From Adiantum capillus-veneris (taxonomy: Eukaryota; Streptophyta; Polypodiopsida; Polypodiales; Pteridaceae), in NCBI GenBank assembly GCA_014529385.2, contig CM043948.1:75788791-75814790 (forward strand): DNA of 26,000 nucleotides, read 5' to 3'. Made by a program: the position numbers and the translations under genes. The notes under the pieces were generated by a model that made no database searches, was not told the origin of the DNA, and was given only the letters and a program-made list of their open reading frames with translations. Of this stretch, positions 1-8,693 are shown piece after piece (position 1 is the first letter of the stretch; each line of letters begins with the position of its first letter).

Positions 1-423
1 TTGAGGATAGTAGGGTGTACTATGACGATCTAGAATGTGAAGTTCTTCACAGACCTCTGTGAGCAAGCCCTTTCTAAACCCTGGACCATTATCAAAAACA
101 ATCTCCAAAGGTGTGCCAAATCTACAACAAATGTGAGTGTAGACAAATTTGCTCATTGTCCTCTCATTTACCTTTGCCACACTTTGTGCTTCTACCCATC
201 TCGTCATGTAGTCTATGGCCACCAAGATATACGATTTCCCATTTTTAGTCCTAGGCAATGGACCCATAGCATCAATGCCCCATTTTTCAAATGGACAATT
301 TGCAAGGACTAACTGACATGGACCATGTAACAGATGCTTGTTTCCATTAATCTGACAGTTGTGACAGCTTTTACACCAATGTTGAACATCAATAAGCAAG
401 CTTGGCCAAACATATCTGGCAAG
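1..423 (-). pseudogene. Integrase core, partial, left element
   Basis: Continues the pol frame past the TGA at 424-426. Conceptual translation gives the CX2C of the HHCC zinc finger (CKSCHNC), the first catalytic Asp (WGIDA), the YILVA strand, and the second Asp in FDNGPGF, where the sister copy has SDNGSGF. The window ends inside the YYPQ motif, before the catalytic Glu. In the family this enzyme inserts the retrotransposon cDNA into the genome. The upstream stop makes this copy non-functional. Identity is firm because it aligns without gaps to 8500-8940 of the right element. Confidence 0.9.
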
Positions 424-1500
424 TCAAATCTTTTTTGCAGTGAGTTCCTGTGCAAAATGACCACCACACGCTTCCTCATGCAAATATTTTAGAATGGCTG
501 GGATTTCCTCAATAGTTGGTACTCTTTTGCACACTTGATCCTTCCCTCTTTGGTAGAGGGATCCTTCTAGAAAGAGATACGTGCTTGCCTTCTTCATGAG
601 TCTCCTCTTCTGAGACTTCGTGAAGTCTTGTGGAAACCCACCCTCCAAAATGTAGCTAATAATGGGAGTCAATGACTCCAATCCCTGGTATCTCGGTTGC
701 TTGACAGTTGCTGCCACCATGATGACCTGCACTTCTTTCTCACCACATGTAACTGCTTGTTGTGCAAGTAAATCGGCATCTTCATTCTGTTTCCTAGGAA
801 TATGATATAGTTGCACTTCTTCAAATTGATTAAACAATCTATGAATGGCATGAAGTTTTGTCCTTAGGCTTTTATTCTTGCATGCCCAAATGCCTAAAAT
901 TTGCTTCACAATGAGAATTGAATCCCCTTTTACCATGAGACGTTGTATACCTTGGCCAATGCATATCTTTAAACCATGAAGTAGTGTGTCATATTCTGCT
1001 TCATTGTTGCTAGTTGAACCTGGTAGATTGACCTTCTCTTTCATGACCACCTCTCCACTTGGGTTGAGCAACACTAGCCCTCCCCCTGCTTTTCTTGTGA
1101 CTCGTCGAAAAGCTCCATCAAAGAACAAGGTAAAAGCATTAGGAATACTTTTAGGTGGTGGCAATGGTAGGGTCTTTACTTTAGGCACCTTAATCTCCTT
1201 CTCATGTACCAATTGTGCACGCACACTATCTTCTACCTTGAAAGAGTATTGGAACTCTTGCAATTCCATAATCCACTTTGAGATCCTGGTGCTAAGATTC
1301 ATTTGAGATGACACCCAAGGAAACAAATTTTCTGTAGTGAGAATTACAAAAGGTTTTGGTAGCAAGTAGGATCTAAACTTTCTCACCGCAAACATGAGAG
1401 AAAGCATCATGAGTTCTGCCTCTGTGTAGCCTCTCTCCAAGGCATTCATGACCCTACTAGCAAAGTAGATGGGTCGCATCCTGGTACTGTGGGGATCTTG
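424..1500 (-). pseudogene. Pol segment: gypsy RNase H (end), second RNase H, integrase N-terminus (left element)
   Basis: Same frame as the RT segment upstream and separated from it only by the TAG at 1501-1503 (Gln in the sister copy). From the Met at 1479, residues 1-95 are the C-terminal part of the gypsy-type RNase H (PIYFASR, TEAELMML, FVILTTEN). Residues about 112-245 are a complete second RNase H with FFDGA, NNEAEY, VKGDS and NEDADLLA, which supply the D-E-D-D catalytic set. The last residues start the integrase zinc finger (HEEACGGH). The open frame ends at a TGA at 424-426 where the sister copy reads Phe. Two RNase H domains in series are a known trait of Tat-lineage Ty3/gypsy elements. 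Confidence 0.92.
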
Positions 1501-3290
1501 CTATAGTAACACAACACAAATTGTTTCCTTCCCAACACTAGAGCTAACAAAGAATGTGTACTCCCAACAAGGAGGCATGAGTGTTGGTAGCTTTGACAAA
1601 ATGACTTTAATGTTACAAAAGTACTCTTCAAGATCATCAGACCATGCAAATTCTACTTGTTGTGTCAACTTTTGCAAAGGGTGAAGTAACTCCGAGGCTA
1701 AGTGAATGAATCGTGACATATACTTCACCTTTTGAATGAATGAGATGACCTCTTTGAGATTCTGGGGTGATGGGAGCTCAATAAGAGCCTTTGCCTTTGA
1801 AGGATCCACCTCAATGCCTTTATAGGAAACCTTGTGACCAAGCAAGATCACTTCATCCTCACCTATGTGACACTTGTCGGGGTTGAGTTGACCTCCCATG
1901 TCGTACAGATTCTTTAAACCTTCTTCTACCCTTTGTAGATGCAATGATTTTGAGCTATAAATGCAGAAATCATCAATGAACACCCTAATTGACTTTCCAA
2001 AGAATGCTTGAAACACCATGTTCATGAAACATTGGAATGTTGCAGGAGCATTTGTCAGACCAAATGGCATGACTCTAAAAGCATAACAACCCCAAGGAGT
2101 TATGAAGGTTGTTTTTAAGTGATCTTCGAATGCGATACCTATTTGAAAGTAACCCGAGTAGCCATCACACACAGTGTACTTCTCATGACTAGCTACCTCA
2201 TTTAGTATCTCATCTTGAAATGGGAGGGGAAAGTGATCTCTTTTTGTTGCCTCATTGAGTGGACGGTAATCCACACACACCGTCCACTTGCAATTTTTCT
2301 TAGGAGTGACAACAATGGGAGAGACCCACTCTGAATTCTCCACTGGATAAATGATACCTGCTGCTAGAAGCTTTCTTACCTCCTTGAGTAAAGCCTTCTC
2401 CTTGATGACTCCTAGCCTTCGTATATTTTGAGCCTTAGGTGTGTCCTCTGGCTTCAACTCAATTTTGTGTTGAACACCATCTACTCCACGCACATCGGTG
2501 TAGTCTTTAGCGAAAAGCCTAGGAAATTTCCTTAACACACTTTTGAGCTCCTCTCTTTCATCCTTTGTAAGTGTTGTAGATAACATACCTTCTAGCATTC
2601 TTTCATCTTCCACTTTTTGGTTTTCTTGGGAACCTACCTCTTCCAAACCTGGGCAAGAGGTCTCTTGGTTGTTTGGCTTAAACCTTACCCCCATGACTTC
2701 CATGGAAGACTCCTCTTCAGTAATGTTGCCGCTACTTTCTCCTTCGGAAGTGCTATCGGTCCAGCCTTCCTCCGTCTCACTTTGAGATGATTCTTCATGG
2801 AGCTCCTCTTGGCATTGCTCCTTCATGTGAAAGACAACCTTCTTATGATTGTCATTCCCACAAATTAGTTTTCCACTCTCCCAATCCTGCAAAGCTCTCA
2901 TTTTTATTAGCCATGGTCTCCCTAGGATAAATGGGTAACCATTTCCTTTGGTAGACATGACATAGAAATCCACTGCCTTCTTAATGCTAAAGGCCTCCAC
3001 AGAGACATTTTTACAAATGCCTACACACCTAGCTTTGCTATTTTTTGCCATCTTGACTTTAATTTCATGTGTCTCATGGATGTGCATGCCTAGTTTTAGG
3101 ATGAGTCCCTCTGTCATGATGCAAATTTGTGCACCCCCATCCACTAGACCTTTCCTAACCAATCTTCCTTTGATATAACAATCTAGCACAGGTGTAATAT
3201 CCTCATTCATTTCAGCATGTGCAATTTTTACAACAGGCACACTCTCTTTTATCTTTCTCCTAGTGCTAACTGCTTTTGTTAAATCCTCCT
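1501..3290 (-). pseudogene. Pol segment: protease and reverse transcriptase (left element)
   Basis: Numbered from the first Met (3240), residue 34 is the protease Asp in LVDGGAQI, and ILGRPWL near 105-111 is the conserved C-terminal protease motif. An acidic linker spans residues 145-215. RT spans about 270-450, with VCVDYRPLNEATKRDHFPLPF, the first catalytic Asp in CDGYSGYFQI (359), [12 protein letters not shown] (391-402) and FIDD (421-424). The gypsy RNase H starts near 530, but its first Asp position reads FFVSSS, so it looks catalytically dead. The Met at 3240 is probably not a real start: the sister copy reads straight through from gag. The segment is cut from gag by a 1-nt deletion near 3291 and ends at a premature TAG (1501-1503). 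Confidence 0.93.
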
Positions 3291-4514
3291 AACTTGTGGG
3301 CATAATGCAAGAAACTGAGGCCATGAGATATCAGGACCCTTACCTCGCATGTCTTCCAATAGGTTGTATGGAGCCATACCATGTCCAAGAGGGAAGTCTT
3401 GGAGATTGATACGACGTCGAGTCCTCTTAGCTTCCTTGGTCTCCTTTGCCTTCTTTTCTCGTCCATGGTCACTTTGTGATGTGACACCTTCTTTCTCTTT
3501 ACCTTTTCCTCGGCCACGCTTAATGCCATTTGCTTCCATGTCAACCTCATTTGAGTTTGTCACCTCTACTACATGCACATTTGGGTCTGGCAAAGGTGGA
3601 ACTCCTTCCACTCCTTGTGGAGGTGGTCTTGCTCCATTTGGTCTTTGTAAAAGCCGTGGTTGTTGACTAGTTTCTTCTCCTGCATTCATCACTGGGTAAT
3701 TCAAGTTAGGTCTCCCTGGCTCCCCACGGGGCCAAGGACAATTATACATCCCATGTCCAAACTCACCGCAATTCCAACATTGCAAGACTCTCCTAGGTCG
3801 TGAATCTCGCTCTTCAGACTTCTTTGCTTGTCCCTTTGGACCTACAGCTTGTGCAAGGTGAATTGACAAGTTGCTTAAAGATTCATTTAGCTTCTCAATC
3901 ACTTCCGCCGTTACCTCAGGAAGCTCCCTAGATGTTGATGCTTGTGACTTACCTTTGGGTCTAAGACCTTCTATTGGAACCTCCCCCCTTAAGCACTTGA
4001 GTTTCCTATATTTCTCAGTAGCCCTAGTTTCAGCTGCTTCAAAGGTAGCAGGTGCACCGGCCTCAACTTTTATCTTAAGGTTAGGAAAGAGTCCAGCTAT
4101 GAACCTCTCGTTCTTTAGGAACTCTGGACCATCACTAGGGTTAGCAACATTTCTCACCCATACAGCCCAAAGACGTAGAAACTCTTGCTCGTACAAGTAG
4201 TAGTCATCTAAGTCTTTTTGCTTATGAGAAACAATGTCTTGCCGTAGCTTTTGAGTGTTTTGGGGATCAAAGAAGTATCTCTTGAAATGATTCACAACTT
4301 TTGTGTAGTTCCCTTTAACTTCCTGAGGCAAAGAGTCAAACCAAGTGCTAGCATCTTTCCTAAGGACCACCTCAAACATCTCTACACATTCTTGATCAGT
4401 TACTATGCTATTGATACGGCAAGACATCTTGAAATTTGCTAAAAATAATTCTGCATCCTCTCCAGGCTCTCCAAAGAAAAGAGGATATCCGGACATTTGG
4501 CGTTGGGCCTCCAT
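3279..4514 (-). CDS. Gag (left element, frameshifted at its 3' end)
   Basis: A 411-codon open frame encoding the capsid/nucleocapsid polyprotein, which packages the element RNA in cytoplasmic particles. Residues about 20-160 match the Retrotrans_gag pattern (FLANFKMSCRI, ASTWFDSLPQ, FLRLWAVW). A CX2CX4HX4C zinc knuckle lies at 246-259 (CWNCGEFGHGMYNC), followed by Pro-rich and Arg/Lys-rich tails. The start at 4514 is the first Met; MSGYP six codons later is an alternative and is the start kept in the sister copy. In the right element the frame runs on into protease. Here a missing nucleotide near 3291 (GGATTTAA against GGGATTTAA) ends the frame with TAA. Alpha and beta ORFs lie 85 and 325 nt upstream. 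Confidence 0.9.
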   Translation of the reverse strand: MEAQRQMSGYPLFFGEPGEDAELFLANFKMSCRINSIVTDQECVEMFEVVLRKDASTWFDSLPQEVKGNYTKVVNHFKRYFFDPQNTQKLRQDIVSHKQKDLDDYYLYEQEFLRLWAVWVRNVANPSDGPEFLKNERFIAGLFPNLKIKVEAGAPATFEAAETRATEKYRKLKCLRGEVPIEGLRPKGKSQASTSRELPEVTAEVIEKLNESLSNLSIHLAQAVGPKGQAKKSEERDSRPRRVLQCWNCGEFGHGMYNCPWPRGEPGRPNLNYPVMNAGEETSQQPRLLQRPNGARPPPQGVEGVPPLPDPNVHVVEVTNSNEVDMEANGIKRGRGKGKEKEGVTSQSDHGREKKAKETKEAKRTRRRINLQDFPLGHGMAPYNLLEDMRGKGPDISWPQFLALCPQVRRI

Positions 4515-4599
4515 TGAATCGGTTTCAAAGTGACAACACGTTTTTGTTTTTCTTTCTTACAAAATTTACACAATAATGTTTTCTAAATTGAAATCTATT

Positions 4600-4818
4600 C
4601 TACAACAAAATAAAAATATTCACATCAAATGACCTATGATAATCAATAAGAGGCAGGATGACAGGGTTTGGTGATGCGAGAATTTCTCCTACTCTTTGGG
4701 CACCAAACATGAACACCATACGTTGTTGAAAATGGATTTTTCTACTAATTGCAATGTTTATTCTAATGTGTGGAGTGAAATGAAAGAGGAAAACCTCTAT
4801 TCTTGGGCCATTATCCAT
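4600..4818 (-). CDS. Leader ORF alpha, left element (72 aa, unknown family)
   Basis: Small intact ORF between the 5' LTR and gag, ending 85 nt before the gag start. I do not recognise the product. It is one of five related ORFs in the window; the closest are 15147-15365 (same family copy) and 10625-10843 (diverged insertion). Against the latter, about 43 of 72 residues match without gaps, start and stop are collinear, and about 24 of those 43 shared residues use a different synonymous codon. The conserved core is KIHFQQR, then G, then EIL.SP, ILPLIDY and SFDV, with a hydrophobic C-terminus ending LL. No signal peptide, Cys cluster or clear membrane helix is visible; alternating hydrophobic residues suggest beta strands. 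Confidence is for a real translated ORF. Confidence 0.65.
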   Translation of the reverse strand: MDNGPRIEVFLFHFTPHIRINIAISRKIHFQQRMVFMFGAQRVGEILASPNPVILPLIDYHRSFDVNIFILL

Positions 4819-4839
4819 GGTCTATGCATGACCTAATTC

Positions 4840-5052
4840 TTAAAACAAAACAAAAATATAAACGTCCAAACTAAGGTCGTACCTAATGAGAGGCAAAATA
4901 CAAGGATTTACTGATGCGTTTATCTCTGCCAACCTAAGAGGACCTAAAATTCTACGAATTACACGTTGAAATTGCAACTTAGTACTGACAATTATGTGTA
5001 CCTTTTGCCTTGCAATGGGAATGAAGGGATCATACAAATTCTCGTGATTCAT
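4840..5052 (-). CDS. Leader ORF beta, left element (70 aa, unknown family)
   Basis: First ORF after the primer-binding-like site, starting about 50 nt downstream of it, with its stop 21 nt before the alpha ATG. It is a distant paralogue of alpha: both share an FQ.R core, a G, an R, EI, an NP.ILPLI block, a Y, an S.DV block and the same stop position. It is closer to ORF beta at 10414-10628 (about 43 of 70 residues). Typical segments are VSTKLQFQR, NPCILPLIRY and SLDVYIFVLF. Function is unknown. Position at the extreme 5' end of the genomic transcript means ribosomes would meet it before alpha and gag, so it could act as a protein gene, a regulatory upstream ORF, or both. Confidence 0.6.
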   Translation of the reverse strand: MNHENLYDPFIPIARQKVHIIVSTKLQFQRVIRRILGPLRLAEINASVNPCILPLIRYDLSLDVYIFVLF

Positions 5053-5102
5053 GCAAGCTACTTGATTATCCTAAAGGTTGAGCCTTCACAAAAATACACA
5101 AG

Positions 5103-5123
5103 CCGTCCTCATTGGGAGCACCA
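5103..5123 (-). promoter_or_regulatory. Primer-binding-like site, left element
   Basis: Read on the minus strand, TGGTGCTCCCAATGAGGACG starts three bases (AAT) after the LTR end CTCA. The same place in the right element reads TGGTGCCCCCACTGAGGACG. Position and the TGG start (pairing with a tRNA CCA end) fit a reverse-transcription primer site. I could not match it confidently to a plant tRNA; it is loosely like the tRNA-Lys type site (TGGCGCCCACCG). Confidence 0.6.
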
Positions 5124-5126
5124 ATT

Positions 5127-7726
5127 TGAGGCGGTCCGGGGCAGACAACAAGAAGAGCGGCCTCTAAACACCCTTCGAGGCTCCCGTGCTTCTCAATTGG
5201 GGCTGGGGTAAGCAGAATCAGAGACAACAACAATCCACAGCCAGAAACCAAAGAAGAAAAGAGGCACCACCTAGTTGTAGATGCGAATTAGGACGCACAT
5301 GATATCTCGTTGTACTCAAACGCACAAAGAGAGGGGAATGCAAGATAGCCACACACACCAAACACAAACATTCACCATGCCAGAGAGAGGAAAAGAGCAC
5401 AAATCAAATTGAGCAACTCAGTCTTAGCCTTAAAGACTAGATGCACACAAAGCTTGATGAAAAATAGAGAGACAACACAAAACTTGACCTTGTTGCCAAT
5501 ACACAAATTGTCTTAGGATCAGGGGAGCCCTCTCAACGAGCACCCTCTTACAATTGACCTTTTAGAAAAACAATTCAACAAGCCCTCAAACCACCAAGCA
5601 TGAAATGGCACAACAAACTTCAAGGACAATATACCTTCAACCACCTAATGAGCCAACTTATCAAGTCAATTTGGAGAGAAGAGTCGTAGTTGCAACATAC
5701 AATTGCACCCAAAACTATAAATCTTATTTATGCACAAGAGTAGGCTACATGTGTGGTGAAGAGTATGGCATACACTCCACTCCTCTAGATGGCATAACTA
5801 ACTTCAAGCTTCTCCATGCACCTATGTGTAATGATGGAATAGAGCACTCACGATGCACACACTCTACACAACTAAGCTTGAAGAGTGGTGTGTTATGTGT
5901 TGAGAATGGTGTGGTGTAGTGTGATCATGTGATGATTTACAAGGGAGAGAAGGGCTCTATTTATAGGTTTTAGAAGCCACGATTAGGATTAGGGCTAATC
6001 AAGTTTATTTGAAGAAATCAAAGATTATACAAATTTTTTTTTTTTTTAAATGAGGGTGGGCCTCTCTTATCCTTTGAGTCACATGGATGTGGACTCAAGT
6101 TAAGAGAGTTATTGAGGATGAAAGGAGAGAGGATTAAGTGAATAATTTGGGAGTGCCTACTCTAGTAGAGGGTGCATTTTACAATAAGGTTAGTGGTTAG
6201 TAGTTAGTAATTATCATTACAAAATATTTACAAAATCATTCACCAAATGGTGAGATATATGATGAGAAAATTTAGATAAGGGATGAGCTTGTAAAGAGAG
6301 GTTGAAGCTTTGGAGAAGTTGACATTCACCTCTTTACAACACCGGAAGAAGAAGTGGTCAGCATAGCGAAGTTGCACGTGTCGATGAAGCTATGTTATCT
6401 TCAAACCTGGAAAATTCATGATAAAAGCCTTCATTTGCAGAGGTTAACCTTGGATTTTTTCTGATTTTGTGAAGTTCTTTACAAAGCTGAAGAGGGTATG
6501 GTAATATGGACATATATGTAGAGAGAAAGGGGGACACATAGGGTGCAGAAATGGAGGATGAAGGCTATGGAGGTGTGAGAGAAGTGGCTTTGGTGAAGAG
6601 GATGAATTAGGACATGGGAGTTTCATGTTTGGGAGTGGGAAGGAGAGGGAGGACTGTGTGTGAAAGAGGAAAATGATAAAGTGGAAGAAGGAGTGTGGCT
6701 GCATAGCATGGGCAACCTGGGGTCCACCAATAAAATCATAGCTCACAGCTCGTAGCTCAAAAAAATATGAAAAAATTTGAGGGGAAATTTCAGCTCATGA
6801 GTTACAACTTTCTTTTGTATCACCTTTTCAAATTCACGGAGCATGTGGTCTTTAGAAATTCAGCAAAACCCACTGTTTTTTCCACTGCACAAGGTCCATG
6901 TGAGGTCCTTCTTTGGATGATTCTTTTGAATACCTCCAAGAGTGAGCTCCCCATGGTGCATGCATGCATGCCACATACCCTTGACCTTATATGGTAGGTC
7001 TATAATTGAAGATATTGTTGAGATCATGATATAAGTGAATAGTACAACTAAGAAAATCAAATATTGAGGGGTCTAAAAAAATATGTACATGTCAAATATA
7101 AATAATATAGGTGGAAAAAATATAAAGGGGTTAAAATAAATCTGTCTCATTATAACTCTACCATAAAAAGATGAATATTTTTGGTGTTCTAATTTATGAG
7201 AGTAAAAGAGAATAGATGTAGGAAGGAAAAATCACAATAGTGAAAAAATATACACATAAATAAAACTAGTTTTTTTGGATTTTTGTTGGGATAGAGTTAC
7301 ACCAAAAATAAGAGAAGCTTGCATGAAATTATTTTTATATGGAATAAAGAATATGAAAAATGGTAAGAAAAAAATATGGTAATGGTGAGTCAATGTACAT
7401 AGCATCAATAACACACCATAGGTAGAAATATTTAAATAAATACCAAAATAATTATGAAAAATCCTTTTTTTAGGCCCTATATACAATGAAATAATTACAC
7501 ACAAATGGGCCATAATATACTTATATTTTTTTATTTTTTAATATTTTTTTTGACTCAACTAGCCCAGTGATTAGCTAATTAAGGGTTTTTAAGAAGATAT
7601 GGGAAAAGCCCCCTAACTCACACACACCTATATACAGTGAAAGGGTGAGGGTAACCACAGTGTTTGAGTGATTTGATAGGGTGGTAACTCACTATGGAAA
7701 TTACAGAGAGCCGAAAACGGCTATCA
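5127..7726 (-). mobile_element. Shared middle LTR (3' LTR of right element, 5' LTR of left element)
   Basis: A 2600-bp LTR. On the minus strand it begins TGATAGCC (7726) and ends CGCCTCA (5127), with short TGA/TCA inverted ends. It is homologous to 15617-18180: the first 1.1 kb or so (6650-7726) is about 90% similar by eye, while the middle (roughly 5600-6600) is much more diverged and has indels. The right flank is a polypurine tract preceded by a pol C-terminus, and the left flank is a primer-binding-like site followed by leader ORFs. It therefore belongs to two elements at once. No translated ORF inside it is convincing. Confidence 0.92.
5955..5965 (-). promoter_or_regulatory. TATA box of the shared LTR
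   Basis: Minus strand TATAAATAGAG, a near-consensus plant TATA box, lies about 830 bp before the LTR 3' end. The equivalent place in the right LTR has TATAAAAG (16501-16508). It predicts transcription to the left through U5, the primer site, beta, alpha and gag-pol. Confidence 0.6.
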
Positions 7727-7728
7727 TT

Positions 7729-7742
7729 AGCCCTCCCCCAGG
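7729..7742 (-). promoter_or_regulatory. Polypurine tract, right element
   Basis: On the minus strand, CTGGGGGAGGGC directly precedes the LTR start TGATAGCC. This is the plus-strand DNA priming site for reverse transcription. It lies about 12 nt after the pol stop codon and proves that the LTR at 5127-7726 is the 3' LTR of the right element. Confidence 0.85.
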
Positions 7743-7754
7743 ATGATGGTATAT

Positions 7755-8096
7755 TCATGTACCATCATAAAGCATCTTTTCCAAAGAGAGTTCTTCAAAG
7801 TCCTTGACAAGATCTTCATTGTTTGGCCCCCTGGAATTTTGGTTTGAGTTACAGTCATGCTTCGCGTAACAATTCTTACATGTGATAGATGCCTTTTGAC
7901 ATATCTTTGGTAGATCCTTTGGTAGAAGGCGACTCATATAAGGCTTCAAGCGATACCCGTTTACCTTCCTAGAGTGCTCTTTCCTATTCAAGTCCATAAG
8001 TTGATAGTAACTTGAATTGAAAGCCTTCTTGACTATGTATGGCCCCTGCCATCTAGTTTCAAACTTGGCATCAAAACGATTTTCGAGTCGATTGTC
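7755..8096 (-). pseudogene. Integrase C-terminal domain and Cys-rich tail, right element
   Basis: Continues the integrase frame after the TAG at 8097-8099 (probably a lost Trp). The translation shows a GPY/F module (RWQGPYIVKKAF, YYQLMDL, KVNGYRLKPYM). Beyond it is a tail of about 58 residues with a CX6CX2CX3HXC arrangement (Cys cluster in ICQKASITCKNCYAKHDC) and an acidic end. The GPY/F module is usual for Ty3/gypsy integrases and contributes to DNA binding and multimerisation. The tail is not a chromodomain, and I do not recognise it. The stop at 7755 is followed almost at once by the polypurine tract. Confidence 0.85.
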
Positions 8097-8693
8097 CTAC
8101 CTTAGCACAAGATCTCGTTCATTGATGCCTTTGTCCTTTAGTTTCTTATCAAGCTTCTCCTTCGCCTGCATAGCTTTCCTCTTGCAGCACTCGTATGCTG
8201 CTTCTCTTTTCCACTCAAGATCAGCTAAGGTAAGAATCCGATCCATCCACGCTTCTTGATCATTTTGTGCACCTCTGCCATGAAGCCGTATTGTTGGAAT
8301 GTTGAGCTCAATAGGCTGCACAGCCTCTTGACCATAGACCAAGTGAAATGGTGTAAACTCCGTGGCTTCCCTATATGTGGTTCGATACGCCCACAAGGCA
8401 CCATCCAAGAAGTCATCCCACAACTTTGTCTTGTTTCTCACCATCTTTCTAATGATGCCTGCAATGACACCATTAGCTTTTTCTACCAAACCATTTGATT
8501 GGGGATAGTAGGGTGTACTATGACGATGTAGAATGTGAAGTTCTTCACAGACTTGTGTGAGCAAGCCCTTTTTAAACCCTGAACCATTATCAGAAACAAT
8601 CTCCAAAGGTGTTCCAAATCTACAACAAATGTGAGTGTAGACAAATTTTCTCACCATCCTCTCATTTACCTTTGCCACACTTTGTGCTTCGAT
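8097..8693 (-). pseudogene. Integrase catalytic core, second part, right element
   Basis: Same frame as the flanking segments, bounded by TAG at 8694-8696 (Trp in the left element) and TAG at 8097-8099. It carries the second catalytic Asp in SDNGSGF and the Glu in NGLVEKAN with a D-35-E spacing. Around these are the STPYYPQSNG motif, the WDDFLDGALWAYRTT motif and TPFHLVYGQEAV, all typical of Ty3/gypsy integrases. All catalytic residues remain, so only the stops disable it. Confidence 0.92.

Larger units (their letters stand above)
1..5126 (-). mobile_element. Left Tat-like Ty3/gypsy element, internal region (3' part off-window)
   Basis: Internal region of the left member of a tandem LTR-retrotransposon array on the minus strand. 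Reading 5' to 3' (right to left) it holds a primer-binding-like site, small ORFs beta and alpha, gag, protease, RT, two RNase H domains and integrase, which is cut by the window edge. The 5' LTR is the shared LTR at 5127-7726. Gag and pol are out of frame with each other here because of a 1-nt deletion near 3291, whereas the right element shows them in one frame. An in-frame TAG at 1501-1503 and a TGA at 424-426 break pol further. The 3' end and 3' LTR lie outside the window. Confidence 0.93.

Noticed and set aside
986-1306. 106-codon plus-strand frame conserved at 9484-9804
   Set aside because: It is the antisense shadow of the second RNase H. Its conservation follows from the pol sequence on the other strand.
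5605-5919. 104-codon plus-strand ORF in the shared LTR
   Set aside because: It is antisense to the LTR and not preserved in the other LTR, and it has no recognisable domain.
6444-6746. Pro/Ser/Leu-rich minus-strand ORF in the LTR
   Set aside because: Not conserved in the other LTR at the matching position; composition is explained by GA-rich DNA.
6960-6980. Repeated GCATGCATGCATG as a regulatory (RY-type) element
   Set aside because: It is present in both LTRs as part of their general homology. With nothing else to support it, a short repeat of this kind is not evidence of function.
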